From: UBA6772 sp965183875
GTDB taxonomy: Bacteria > Bacteroidota > Bacteroidia > Flavobacteriales > UBA7430
Assembly (NCBI GenBank): GCA_965183875.1
Contig: CBCYMK010000023.1
Location: forward strand, 124,001 to 188,000
Direction of reading: 5' to 3'
DNA length: 64,000 nucleotides
Made by a program: the position numbers and the translations under genes. Shown here piece after piece: positions 56,351 to 64,000 of this stretch. The notes under the pieces were generated by a model. The model was given only the letters and a program-made list of their open reading frames with translations, made no database searches and was not told where the DNA came from. Numbering within the stretch: the stretch's first letter is position 1; each line of letters opens with the position of its first letter.

Positions 56351-58303
56351 TTAACCTATCTGATTTAGGTTTCTTAAAAGGATGTCAAAATCATTCTTCA
56401 GTTGGTACTCCTTAGCATATAACATGTTAAGCTTAAAAAGTGTTCGTTCTGGGTATTCCTTTTTTTGATGAGAAACGGGATTTAATAGACCCGATTTAAT
56501 CTTAGGTAATGCATCATTATTTCCAAGTTTATGGTAAGATACAAAAGAGTTAAAGCCCATTAACACAGAAAATAAATTTCTATAAAGTCTAAAAAAACTT
56601 CTATTTATAAGTATTAATATCGGTGATATAAGTATTAATAGGACACCGAAAATAATATCAAACAAGCGCTTATTGCGTATGTTTTCTGGCTTATTAATAC
56701 TGTTTAGTTCAAAGGCATAATGTTCACCCTGAGTATTTATAGAGTTCGATCCTATTACATACATACTCTCCTCAGGAGCAATTTTAAAATCTAAATCGTG
56801 TAGGTCTATAATAGACATATGCGCTATTATTTCCTGGGCAGATAAATCCTTAGAACAAAATATTAATTCGTCTATTGCGTATACACCAACTGCCTCCTCT
56901 AGTTGACTTATATTACCTAGGTATAAATCATGCTTTTCTGTAACCTCAGTGGGGTAAATAAATCCAACAAAGCCAGTTTGTATATCCGTTTGCTTTAAGA
57001 GGTTGTATACTCGTATGCACTCCTGCTCTGAGCCAACAATTAAAAATCTTTTTTGAATTCGTTCTCCCCACTGAAAAGACTTTATTTTTAAGAGTTTAAA
57101 TAAACTTCTAGTGACAAGAAGGGTTAATCCTGCCCCAACACTACCTAATAATATTAATGCTCTAGAAAAACGCAATTCTTCTGGTAGTAATGCGTAAAGA
57201 ACAAGTAGACAAATAAGACCATAAAGTGTACCTCTTACTAGATTAACTAATTTAAAAGGTTTGTCATAAACACCACTTAATTTATCTATTCCCAACCAAA
57301 TTAAAATATAAACGGGGATTATAAATTGCCAATAAATATCAGGATAAGCACCTCCTTCAATATACCTATGGTTTATTTCCCAGTAATTTTTTAAATAAAT
57401 CATTCCACCGTAAATCAAACTAGCATCAAATAGTGGTAGTGCAATGGTGGTCAAAAAACGTGCACTTATAGAAGCAAAAGCCCGCAAGTATATCGCTGTG
57501 TTTATTAGTGTACTAAAAAGCCATGCATTCTTTGTGCTAAAATGTTTTTTGGCGAATATTATCATCGCTTTATAAAACATAAACACATAGTTTAAGCTAC
57601 CTTTTTTAGTGCTCTCTCCTTTGTAGTGAATAATTCTAGTTTCTGGGAAATAATAGTTTTTATAACCTCCTAAAATTAAACGATAAGATAGGTCTATATC
57701 TTCTCCATACATAAAGAAGGTCTCGTCTAATAAGCCAACCTTATCTAGTGCCTCTTTTCGCATTAGCATATATGCCCCAGCGAGAATGTCTGCTTCGTTA
57801 GTTTCGTTTTCAGCTAAATGTCCTAAGTGATAAGCACCAAAGCGTTTCGACTTAGGGAAAATTTTAGAAAGCCCAAATATTTTATAAAATGCTACTGCAG
57901 GAGTAGGGAGGCTTCTTTTAGACTCTGGTAAGAACTTTCCTTTTCCATCTACCATCTTTACACCTAAACCTCCTGAGTTAGGAGTCTTGTCCATAAATGC
58001 AACACTTTTCTCAAAGGTGTCTTCCTCTACGATAGTATCGGGGTTTAATAATAGGAAGTATTCGCCTGTTGCAATGCGCATTGCTTGGTTATTAGCTACA
58101 GAAAAACCAGTATTTTCTTTATTTGCTATAAGTTTTACCCAAGGGAATTTTTCGGCTACCATCTCTACAGAACGATCTACCGAATTATTATCCACTACAA
58201 ATACCTCAGCGTCCATATTTTGGATAGCTTTATGAACCGATTGTAAACACTGTTCTAAGAAGTACTTTACATTGTAGTTTACTATAATGATGGAGATTTT
58301 CAT
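56351..58303 (-). CDS. Glycosyltransferase family 2 fused to a membrane and nucleotide-binding domain
   Basis: A 650-residue protein. Residues about 1-240 are a GT2 domain (IIIVNYNVKYFLEQ, VVDNNSVDRS, LLLNPDT, GEDIDLSYRL). Then about four to six membrane segments, a Rossmann-like region (KRFLIVGSEQECIRVYNLL) resembling the CoA-binding-like part of polyprenyl-phosphate sugar transferases, and a final hydrophobic hairpin (LFDIIFGVLLILISPILIL). The catalytic core of the sugar-1-phosphate transferase is not obvious, so the tail may be a remnant or regulatory. Likely role: surface polysaccharide or cell-envelope glycan synthesis. Confidence 0.85.
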   Translation of the reverse strand: MKISIIIVNYNVKYFLEQCLQSVHKAIQNMDAEVFVVDNNSVDRSVEMVAEKFPWVKLIANKENTGFSVANNQAMRIATGEYFLLLNPDTIVEEDTFEKSVAFMDKTPNSGGLGVKMVDGKGKFLPESKRSLPTPAVAFYKIFGLSKIFPKSKRFGAYHLGHLAENETNEADILAGAYMLMRKEALDKVGLLDETFFMYGEDIDLSYRLILGGYKNYYFPETRIIHYKGESTKKGSLNYVFMFYKAMIIFAKKHFSTKNAWLFSTLINTAIYLRAFASISARFLTTIALPLFDASLIYGGMIYLKNYWEINHRYIEGGAYPDIYWQFIIPVYILIWLGIDKLSGVYDKPFKLVNLVRGTLYGLICLLVLYALLPEELRFSRALILLGSVGAGLTLLVTRSLFKLLKIKSFQWGERIQKRFLIVGSEQECIRVYNLLKQTDIQTGFVGFIYPTEVTEKHDLYLGNISQLEEAVGVYAIDELIFCSKDLSAQEIIAHMSIIDLHDLDFKIAPEESMYVIGSNSINTQGEHYAFELNSINKPENIRNKRLFDIIFGVLLILISPILILINRSFFRLYRNLFSVLMGFNSFVSYHKLGNNDALPKIKSGLLNPVSHQKKEYPERTLFKLNMLYAKEYQLKNDFDILLRNLNQIG

Positions 58304-58310
58304 AGGAGTC

Positions 58311-58928
58311 TTAGCTGTTAATAGCGTTTTCGTAGGGTAGCCTATTTACGATTGATCTCCCTAAGGTAATCTCGTCGGCATATTCTAACTCATCGCCAAA
58401 TGCGATACCCCTTGCTATTGTAGATACTTTAATAGAGTAGTTTTTTAACTTCTTGAATATATAGAAATTGGTTGTGTCTCCTTCCATAGTACTGCTTAAG
58501 GCAAAAATAATTTCTGTTACTTCACCCATGGCAACTTTCTGTAATAGACTTTCAATAGATAAATGCTGAGGACCTATTCCTTCCATTGGAGATATTACCC
58601 CACCTAAAACGTGGTATAATCCTTTAAATTGTTGTGTGTTTTCTACAGCCATTACATCGCGTATATCCTCTACTACACATAAGGTACTGTTGTCTCTATT
58701 CGGATTTGCACATAGCTGACATAGCTCTACATCGGATATATTATGGCACTTTTTACAATAACGTATACCGTCTCGTAGGTCTTTAATTGCTGTAGCGAAA
58801 CGATTTACCTCGTCTTTTTCTCGCTTTAACATATTTAAAACCAATCGCAAAGCTGTTTTTTTTCCTATTCCAGGGAGTTTAGAAAACTCTTCTACAGCCT
58901 GTTCTAATAATTTTGATGAGAAGTTCAT
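58311..58928 (-). CDS. recR: Recombination protein RecR
   Basis: A 205-residue DNA-repair protein acting with RecO and RecF in gap repair. Helix-hairpin-helix FSKLPGIGKKTALR, C4 zinc finger CKKCHNISDVELCQLC, Toprim motif LCVVEDIRDVMAVE and the C-terminal RGIAFGDELEYADEITLG region. I start at ATG 58928; the longer frame adds eight unconserved residues. The glycosyltransferase gene follows 7 bases after its stop. Confidence 0.96.
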   Translation of the reverse strand: MNFSSKLLEQAVEEFSKLPGIGKKTALRLVLNMLKREKDEVNRFATAIKDLRDGIRYCKKCHNISDVELCQLCANPNRDNSTLCVVEDIRDVMAVENTQQFKGLYHVLGGVISPMEGIGPQHLSIESLLQKVAMGEVTEIIFALSSTMEGDTTNFYIFKKLKNYSIKVSTIARGIAFGDELEYADEITLGRSIVNRLPYENAINS

Positions 58929-58998
58929 TGCCCAAAAATAGCTTTTTACCATTTAGAATCAATAGTAAATTATATATTAGATTTTTTTAAATTTAGCT

Positions 58999-60436
58999 AT
59001 GACTTCGACCTTAATAATTACAGTTTTAATTGCCTATTTCGCTTTATTAATTTTCATTTCGAAAATCACTTCTAAGGAAGAAGACAACGAAAGTTTCTTT
59101 GTAGGTAAAAAACAATCTCCTTGGTATATCGTTGCTTTTGGAATGATTGGAGCAAGCCTTTCTGGAGTTACTTTTATTTCTGTTCCTGGATGGGTAGCTA
59201 GTTCCCAGTTTTCCTATTTCCAAATGGTGCTGGGCTACTTGGTAGGTTATGCAGTTATAGCTACCGTTTTATTACCCTTGTACTACCGATTAAATTTAAC
59301 TTCTATTTATACTTATTTAGAAGATCGTTTTGGTTTTTGGTCGTATAAGTCTGGTGCCTTTTATTTCCTTTTGTCTAGAACTATAGGAGCAGCTTTTAGA
59401 TTGTTTTTAGTAGCTAATGTATTACAGATTTTACTTTTTGATACTTGGGATATTCCATTTGCTATTACGGTGGCTATTACCATAGCACTAATATGGGTGT
59501 ATACACATAAGGCGGGGATAAAAACAATAATCTGGACCGATACCTTACAAACCCTCTTTATGCTTATTGCAGTGGTTTTGTGCTTTTACTATGTGGCAGA
59601 AGCAATGGATTTTAGCCTGTTAAAAGCGGTAGAACAAATTTCTTTATCGGAGTATTCCAAAATGTTTTTTATTGAAGATGCTAATGCTTCTACATTTTTC
59701 CCAAAGAAGTTCTTTGCTGGAGCATTCTTAGCTATTGTTATGACTGGATTAGATCAGGATATGATGCAGAAAAATTTGTCTTGCCAGAAATCTTAAAGAC
59801 GCTCAAAAGAATATGTTTTGGTTTAGTATAGTGCTGGTCTTTGTAAATCTTCTTTTCCTTGGCTTAGGTGCGCTTTTGTATTTGTTTGCTAAGGAGAATG
59901 GGATTACGGCAACTGGAGATGATTTGTTTGCTACCATTGCTATGCATACACAAATGCCTATAGCAGTTGGCTTGTTTTTTCTACTAGGACTTATTGCAGC
60001 TGCTTACTCGAGTGCTGATTCCGCACTTACTGCATTAACAACCTCTTTATGTGTGGACTTTTTAGACATTGAAAAAAGAGAGAAAAATGAGCAATTACAA
60101 ATTCGTAAACGGGCTCATATATTGTTTTCTATTATTTTATTCTTAGTTATTTTAGTTTTTAAGCTGATAAATGACGAAAGTGTGATTTCGGCACTTTTTA
60201 AAGTTGCAGGATATACCTACGGACCATTGTTGGGAATGTATGCTTTCGGGCTCTTTACTAAATGGAAGATAAAAGATCATTTGATAATTCCTGTGGTGTT
60301 ATTAGCACCTCTATTAAGTTATATTCTTCAACTAAAAGCACCTATTTGGTGGGGATTCCATTTTGGTTTTGAGTTGCTTATAATTAATGGTGCACTTTGT
60401 TTTTTAGGGATGATGTTGATTAGAAATAAGGAATAA
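58999..60436 (+). CDS. Sodium:solute symporter, SSS family (one frameshift)
   Basis: About 478 residues after repair, with roughly thirteen membrane helices. The N-terminal part shows FVGKKQSPWYIVAFGMIGASLSG, typical of SSS transporters, and the second part AAYSSADSALTALTTS, the family Na2-site helix. The frame breaks at about 59783 (an extra C: LSC QKS against LSCRNLKDAQKN). Substrate unknown; the divergent recR start lies 70 bases away. Confidence 0.9.
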
Positions 60437-60501
60437 ATTAATTATTATTTAGACTTAAATTATCCCTAATAGTTTCATGTCTTCAGCTTCTAATCCTAGT
60501 T

Positions 60502-61035
60502 CTATAGTAACTCAGGACTTAGTTCATAGCCGTCATAAACAAGGTTTCCGTTTTTGAAAATTAAATAATAACCATATCCTAATCGAAGGTTTTCTGTTTC
60601 TGAACTAAGGTCATTTACAAAATTTGAATACCTTTTTTTAGCATTGAAAAAACCTGAATTTTTAGGGTATTTTATAGGGTCAATTAAATAAATTTCTTCA
60701 GTGATTTCGTATTTATCAGATAACTGTTTAATGTTTTTCTCTGCGGTAATACTGTATTCACTATCATTAACAATGTAGAGATTATAGTCTTTCTCTTTTA
60801 TTATATCGATGTTCGATTTTAGTTTTGGCATAAATTTAGGATGACTTGGACAACTATAACTAACGATAGAAACCACGTAATTAGAATCAGCCAATAATTG
60901 TTCTGAATTAATAGTTGGTAAAGTGGATCTGAACTCATCATCATCCCTGTTTAGATTACTGTTTATCAAATAACAAATAGAACCTAATAGTACGTTTGTT
61001 ATAATAAATGCTCTTTTAAATAATTTCTTATTCAT
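60502..61035 (-). CDS. Membrane-anchored thioredoxin-like protein of unknown function
   Basis: A 177-residue protein with an N-terminal membrane anchor (FIITNVLLGSICYLI) and an extracytoplasmic domain of thioredoxin-like layout: NYVVSIVSYSCPSHPKF where a redox protein would have the CxxC helix, and LRLGYGYYLIFKNGNLVYDGYE as the closing strands. The putative active site is SCPS, with a single Cys, so disulfide exchange by the usual route is doubtful. No cis-Pro is clear. It begins 1 base after the stop of the 35-residue membrane ORF. Confidence 0.62.
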   Translation of the reverse strand: MNKKLFKRAFIITNVLLGSICYLINSNLNRDDDEFRSTLPTINSEQLLADSNYVVSIVSYSCPSHPKFMPKLKSNIDIIKEKDYNLYIVNDSEYSITAEKNIKQLSDKYEITEEIYLIDPIKYPKNSGFFNAKKRYSNFVNDLSSETENLRLGYGYYLIFKNGNLVYDGYELSPELL

Positions 61036-61036
61036 A

Positions 61037-61144
61037 TTAAAAAGGTCTGTAGATTATTAAATAAAGAAAAAAGATCCAGACGGCTATCGCTGATGCTACT
61101 CCAACTATAATAGAGAAGCTATCGATTATAAATTGTTTGCTCAT
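61037..61144 (-). CDS. 35-residue membrane peptide
   Basis: A short frame starting MSKQFIIDSFSIIVGVA and ending YLIIYRPF, with one hydrophobic helix of about 22 residues that carries a Trp. It is too short for routine gene callers. Its stop is one base from the start of the thioredoxin-like gene, and an A-rich leader precedes its ATG, as is common for Bacteroidota translation starts. Tight spacing and clear membrane character support a real coupled gene, but no homologue is known to me. Confidence 0.5.
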   Translation of the reverse strand: MSKQFIIDSFSIIVGVASAIAVWIFFLYLIIYRPF

Positions 61145-61295
61145 TTTATTTTCGCTTGTATTTATGTGAAACGATTTATTAATGGACTAATATAATATTA
61201 TTAGCTTGATCTTATTGTTTGTTCAGAGGATAGTTAGAAGCAATGGTCATATATACTCTTCGTTGATTGTACTTGTCAGTTATTTTCATCTACAA

Positions 61296-61736
61296 CTAAT
61301 TCTCCCTCATAAATTCATAAGCTCCAACACGTAATTGTACTCCATGTTCCAAATAAGCTTTTAAGCAAGCTAGGAAGTTAGCCCAGCCACCTGTGTTTTT
61401 TACAAGCCATTTTAGGTTTGTTTCAGTACATTCTTTTCCGTCTTCAGTTACTTTTACTAAGGTACTGTTATCTGCTAGACTCTCTAATGAAATACTTACA
61501 ACTGTTTCGGGATCCCAAATAAATGAAATTGAACTATTGTCTTGAATCTTAATATCTGAAATGGGAAATCTATCTGCAAACTCTGGAAATTTCCAGAATA
61601 ATTTTTTGCCTTCCTCTAGTTTGCCTGTACTTTCAGAAATAAAATACTTGGTCATTTTTGAGGAGTTTACAATCCCATCAAAAACTTCATTTATAGGTTT
61701 TTGAATTTGCAAAGATGCTTTGGATATAAATTTCAT
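61296..61736 (-). CDS. AHSA1/SRPBCC domain protein
   Basis: A 146-residue protein with the activator-of-Hsp90 ATPase-like (Bet v 1) fold. Recognisable parts are KPINEVFDGIVNSSKM, FWKFPEFADRFP, the central SFIWDP and the C-terminal TGGWANFLACLKAYLEHG that is diagnostic for this family. The hydrophobic cavity binds unknown small ligands in most members. Single gene, no operon partner visible. Confidence 0.93.
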   Translation of the reverse strand: MKFISKASLQIQKPINEVFDGIVNSSKMTKYFISESTGKLEEGKKLFWKFPEFADRFPISDIKIQDNSSISFIWDPETVVSISLESLADNSTLVKVTEDGKECTETNLKWLVKNTGGWANFLACLKAYLEHGVQLRVGAYEFMREN

Positions 61737-62052
61737 ACTTTAAAAATCTTATGATTTGTATTCCATTGGAGTTTAAATATAATAAATTATTTGAGGATGT
61801 TTTGCTATAAAGTTCTCAATCAAATGTCCAATTGTTTATTGAGTTTATGAACCATATTATTCTTGAAATTAAAACATTTAACAGAGCAAATTCTTTTTTT
61901 GAATTACACCTATTGAAACCTAAATAATGTTCTGTTAATAACATTTTAGCCAAAAAAAACGGAGAGTTTAAATACTCGTATAATTCTATGTATTTTTAAA
62001 CGTTTTAAGAGAATTCAATTTCATCATCATTTAATAAAACTTTAACAGGTTT
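61737..62052. other. AT-rich intergenic region
   Basis: About 315 bases, very AT-rich. A loose inverted repeat TTTAAATAC / GTATTTTTAAA occurs near 61967-61999. No gene, RNA or exact promoter box recognised. Confidence 0.5.
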
Positions 62053-64000
62053 ATGTTTTTAAGGATATTTAGTATACTCACTATAAGTATTGGCTTTTGG
62101 GGCTTCTGGGGCAAAACGGTAGCTCCAATACCGGAACCTCCTTTGTTGCCTCCTTATATGATAAGTGAATCTCCTTGGGCAGACTCCCTCATTCAAACGA
62201 TGAGTTTAGATGAGAAAATTGGGCAGTTGTTTATGGTAGCTGCTAATGGTAGAGATACCCAAGAGTCAGATTATACTATAGTTGATAGTCTTATAGAAAA
62301 TTACGGCTTGGGAGGCTTAATTTATTTTCAATCTACTCCAACAGCACACACTAAATTGGTAAATCGATTTCAGTCGAATAGTACCATACCTATGATGAAT
62401 GGTATTGATGGAGAGTGGGGCTTAGCTATGCGAATTGATAGTTTACAGCCCTTTCCTTGGAATATGACCTTAGGTGCTATACAAGACAATGATTTACTTT
62501 ATGAAATGGGTGTTGCCATGGCACAAGAGTGTAAAACCTTGGGTATTCATTTTAATTTTTCTCCTGTAGTAGATGTAAATTCTAATCCTTTAAACCCTAT
62601 TATAAATGCGCGTTCTTATGGAGAGCTACCAGAGAATGTAAGTGCTAAAGGATTAGCTCTAATGCAGGGTATGCAAGATTCTGGCGTTCTAGCCTGTGCT
62701 AAACATTTTCCAGGTCATGGCGATACAGATTCAGATTCTCATAAAACCCTTCCTGTAATAAATCATACTAAATCGCGAATTGATACAATAGATTTAGTAC
62801 CCTTTAAGCAATTAGTTGATGCAGGTGTTGCTTCTGTTATGGTAGCGCATTTAAATATTCCTTCTTTAGATTCTACATTTAACCGTGCAAGTACTCTGTC
62901 TCCTTATGTAGTAGATACCATGCTTAAGCAGCAGCTTAACTTTAATGGGCTTATTTTTACTGATGCCTTAAACATGAAAGGGGTGAGTAGTTATTATGAA
63001 AGTGGCGAGTTAGAAGTAGCTGCTTTACTAGCAGGTAACGATGTGCTCCTATTTCCAGAAAATATACCCGCTGCTTTTGTAGCCATAAAAAAAGCTATAC
63101 GTGATAGCGTGCTTTCAGTAGAACGAATTGATGAGTCTTGTTCTAAGATATTAAAAGCCAAAGAGTGGTTAGGTTTAACACAAAAAGTGAAGTTAGATAC
63201 ATTAAATGTATTAGAAAGATCAACGATTAAAAATAGAAACTTTTTAACTAATCGATTGGAAGAAGCTGCCTTGACATTGGTGAAAAACCAAAATGATAAT
63301 TTGCCAATCCGTTCTCTTAAAAATAAAAAGATTGCAGTTTTAAATCTTGGAGATTCAGACTCCAATGCATTTGTGAATCAATTGAAAAGATATACTGATA
63401 TTAGGGTTTTTGATAGGTTTAAGGATAATCCTTCAGACTTTGATCAGTTGATTATTTCGGTACATAAGTCTACAGTATCTCCCTGGAAGTCGTACAAGAT
63501 TTCAGATTTTGAAAAAGAACTTATTGAAAGTTATTCTCAATTAACTACGGTTTCTTTGGTGGTGTTTGCTAACCCTTACAGTCTCTTAAATGCTAACTAT
63601 TTAAAGGAAGTAAAATCAATCTTACTTGCTTATCAAAATACTAAAAGTATGCAGTCTTTAGGAGCACAGAGTATTTTTGGTGCTCTACCATTAACTGGTA
63701 AGTTACCAGTGAGTATAAGTTCGGAGTTTAAAGCAGGGATTGGAATTAACCTAAATAGTATAAATAGATTAAAATATACGGTGCCCGCAGAGGTGAATTT
63801 TAATAGTGATACATTGGCACTTATAGATTCATTAGCTAATTATGCAATTGAGATAAAGGCAACCCCTGGCTGTCAGGTCCTAATTGCTAAAGAAGGAAAA
63901 GTAGTTTATTCTAAATCTTTTGGATACCATACATACGATAGCCTAGTTCCTGTAAATGAGTTTGATGTATACGATATTGCCTCTGTTACTAAAATTTCGG
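62053..64000 (+). CDS. GH3 beta-N-acetylhexosaminidase fused to a beta-lactamase-like domain (3' end outside window)
   Basis: The open frame runs 649 codons and continues beyond the window. After an N-terminal signal or anchor (LRIFSILTISIGFWGF) comes a glycoside hydrolase family 3 domain of the NagZ type: SLDEKIGQLFMVAANG, the KHFPGHGDTDSDSH motif with the catalytic His, and the nucleophile Asp in FTDALNMKG. A GH3 C-terminal domain follows, and from about residue 605 a serine beta-lactamase/penicillin-binding-like domain begins (QVLIAKEGKVVYSKSFG) with the SxxK motif as SVTK. This fusion is known in Bacteroidota and points to peptidoglycan turnover in the envelope. Confidence 0.9.
   Translation, partial: MFLRIFSILTISIGFWGFWGKTVAPIPEPPLLPPYMISESPWADSLIQTMSLDEKIGQLFMVAANGRDTQESDYTIVDSLIENYGLGGLIYFQSTPTAHTKLVNRFQSNSTIPMMNGIDGEWGLAMRIDSLQPFPWNMTLGAIQDNDLLYEMGVAMAQECKTLGIHFNFSPVVDVNSNPLNPIINARSYGELPENVSAKGLALMQGMQDSGVLACAKHFPGHGDTDSDSHKTLPVINHTKSRIDTIDLVPFKQLVDAGVASVMVAHLNIPSLDSTFNRASTLSPYVVDTMLKQQLNFNGLIFTDALNMKGVSSYYESGELEVAALLAGNDVLLFPENIPAAFVAIKKAIRDSVLSVERIDESCSKILKAKEWLGLTQKVKLDTLNVLERSTIKNRNFLTNRLEEAALTLVKNQNDNLPIRSLKNKKIAVLNLGDSDSNAFVNQLKRYTDIRVFDRFKDNPSDFDQLIISVHKSTVSPWKSYKISDFEKELIESYSQLTTVSLVVFANPYSLLNANYLKEVKSILLAYQNTKSMQSLGAQSIFGALPLTGKLPVSISSEFKAGIGINLNSINRLKYTVPAEVNFNSDTLALIDSLANYAIEIKATPGCQVLIAKEGKVVYSKSFGYHTYDSLVPVNEFDVYDIASVTKIS

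Overview
The window reads as chromosomal DNA of a marine-type member of the Flavobacteriales (Bacteroidota). Four things point there. The DNA is AT-rich. Promoters carry the Bacteroidota -7 box TAnnTTTG close to start codons, with nine exact matches in sensible places. There is a complete aerotolerance (Bat) operon and a protein with a type IX secretion sorting tail. DnaE carries an N-terminal proofreading exonuclease domain. There is no phage, plasmid, insertion sequence or CRISPR array. This is mostly core genome.

Layout. 1-6 kb: end of ribosomal protein bL31 (type B), GlmU-like protein, Lon, TpiA, PrmA. 6-12 kb, minus strand: ABC-F ATPase, 2OG-Fe(II) oxygenase, lipid kinase, LTA-synthase-like membrane transferase. 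12-22 kb, plus strand: fused E1 of a 2-oxoacid dehydrogenase, DEAD-box helicase, amino-acid dehydrogenase, NhaD antiporter, ExbB-ExbD-TonB, FolC, and two identical tRNA-Val genes followed by an unusual array of structured repeats with a 100-bp period. 22-31 kb: CvfB-like and YaaA (minus), an operon of two lipoproteins (CsgG-like and LPP20-like) plus a small secreted barrel-like protein, then M42 peptidase, IMPACT protein, DMT transporter and RibD (minus). 31-35 kb: PrmC, LigA, a conserved small protein, DapA. 35-37.5 kb, minus: a tandem family of small cysteine-rich lipoproteins and a secreted protein with an HDWE motif. 37.7-45.8 kb: moxR-DUF58-unknown-batA-batB-batC-batD-batE. 46-64 kb: alpha/beta hydrolase, small membrane protein, lamin-tail protein, dnaE, trxA, FAH-family enzyme, exonuclease, E2 acyltransferase, glycosyltransferase, RecR, sodium symporter, a 35-residue membrane ORF with a thioredoxin-like protein, an AHSA1-like protein, and a GH3 glycosidase fused to a beta-lactamase-like domain that runs off the end.

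A central caution: between about 33.5 and 59.8 kb many conserved and partly essential genes (ligA, batA, batC, batD, batE, dnaE, trxA, E2 and others) are broken by single-base indels, mostly an extra base in a short homopolymer. Restoring one base at a time gives full-length family proteins. I read these as sequencing or consensus errors, not pseudogenes, and give the repaired gene spans.

How the genes work together: the E1 and E2 genes lie 41 kb apart but probably belong to the same type of complex. ExbB-ExbD-TonB powers outer-membrane import beside the NhaD sodium/proton antiporter. DnaE, LigA, RecR and the DnaQ-like exonuclease serve replication and repair. The most novel-looking items are the 100-bp repeat array after the tRNA genes, the cysteine-rich lipoprotein family, the CsgG-like/LPP20 lipoprotein operon, and the tiny membrane ORF coupled to a thioredoxin-like protein.
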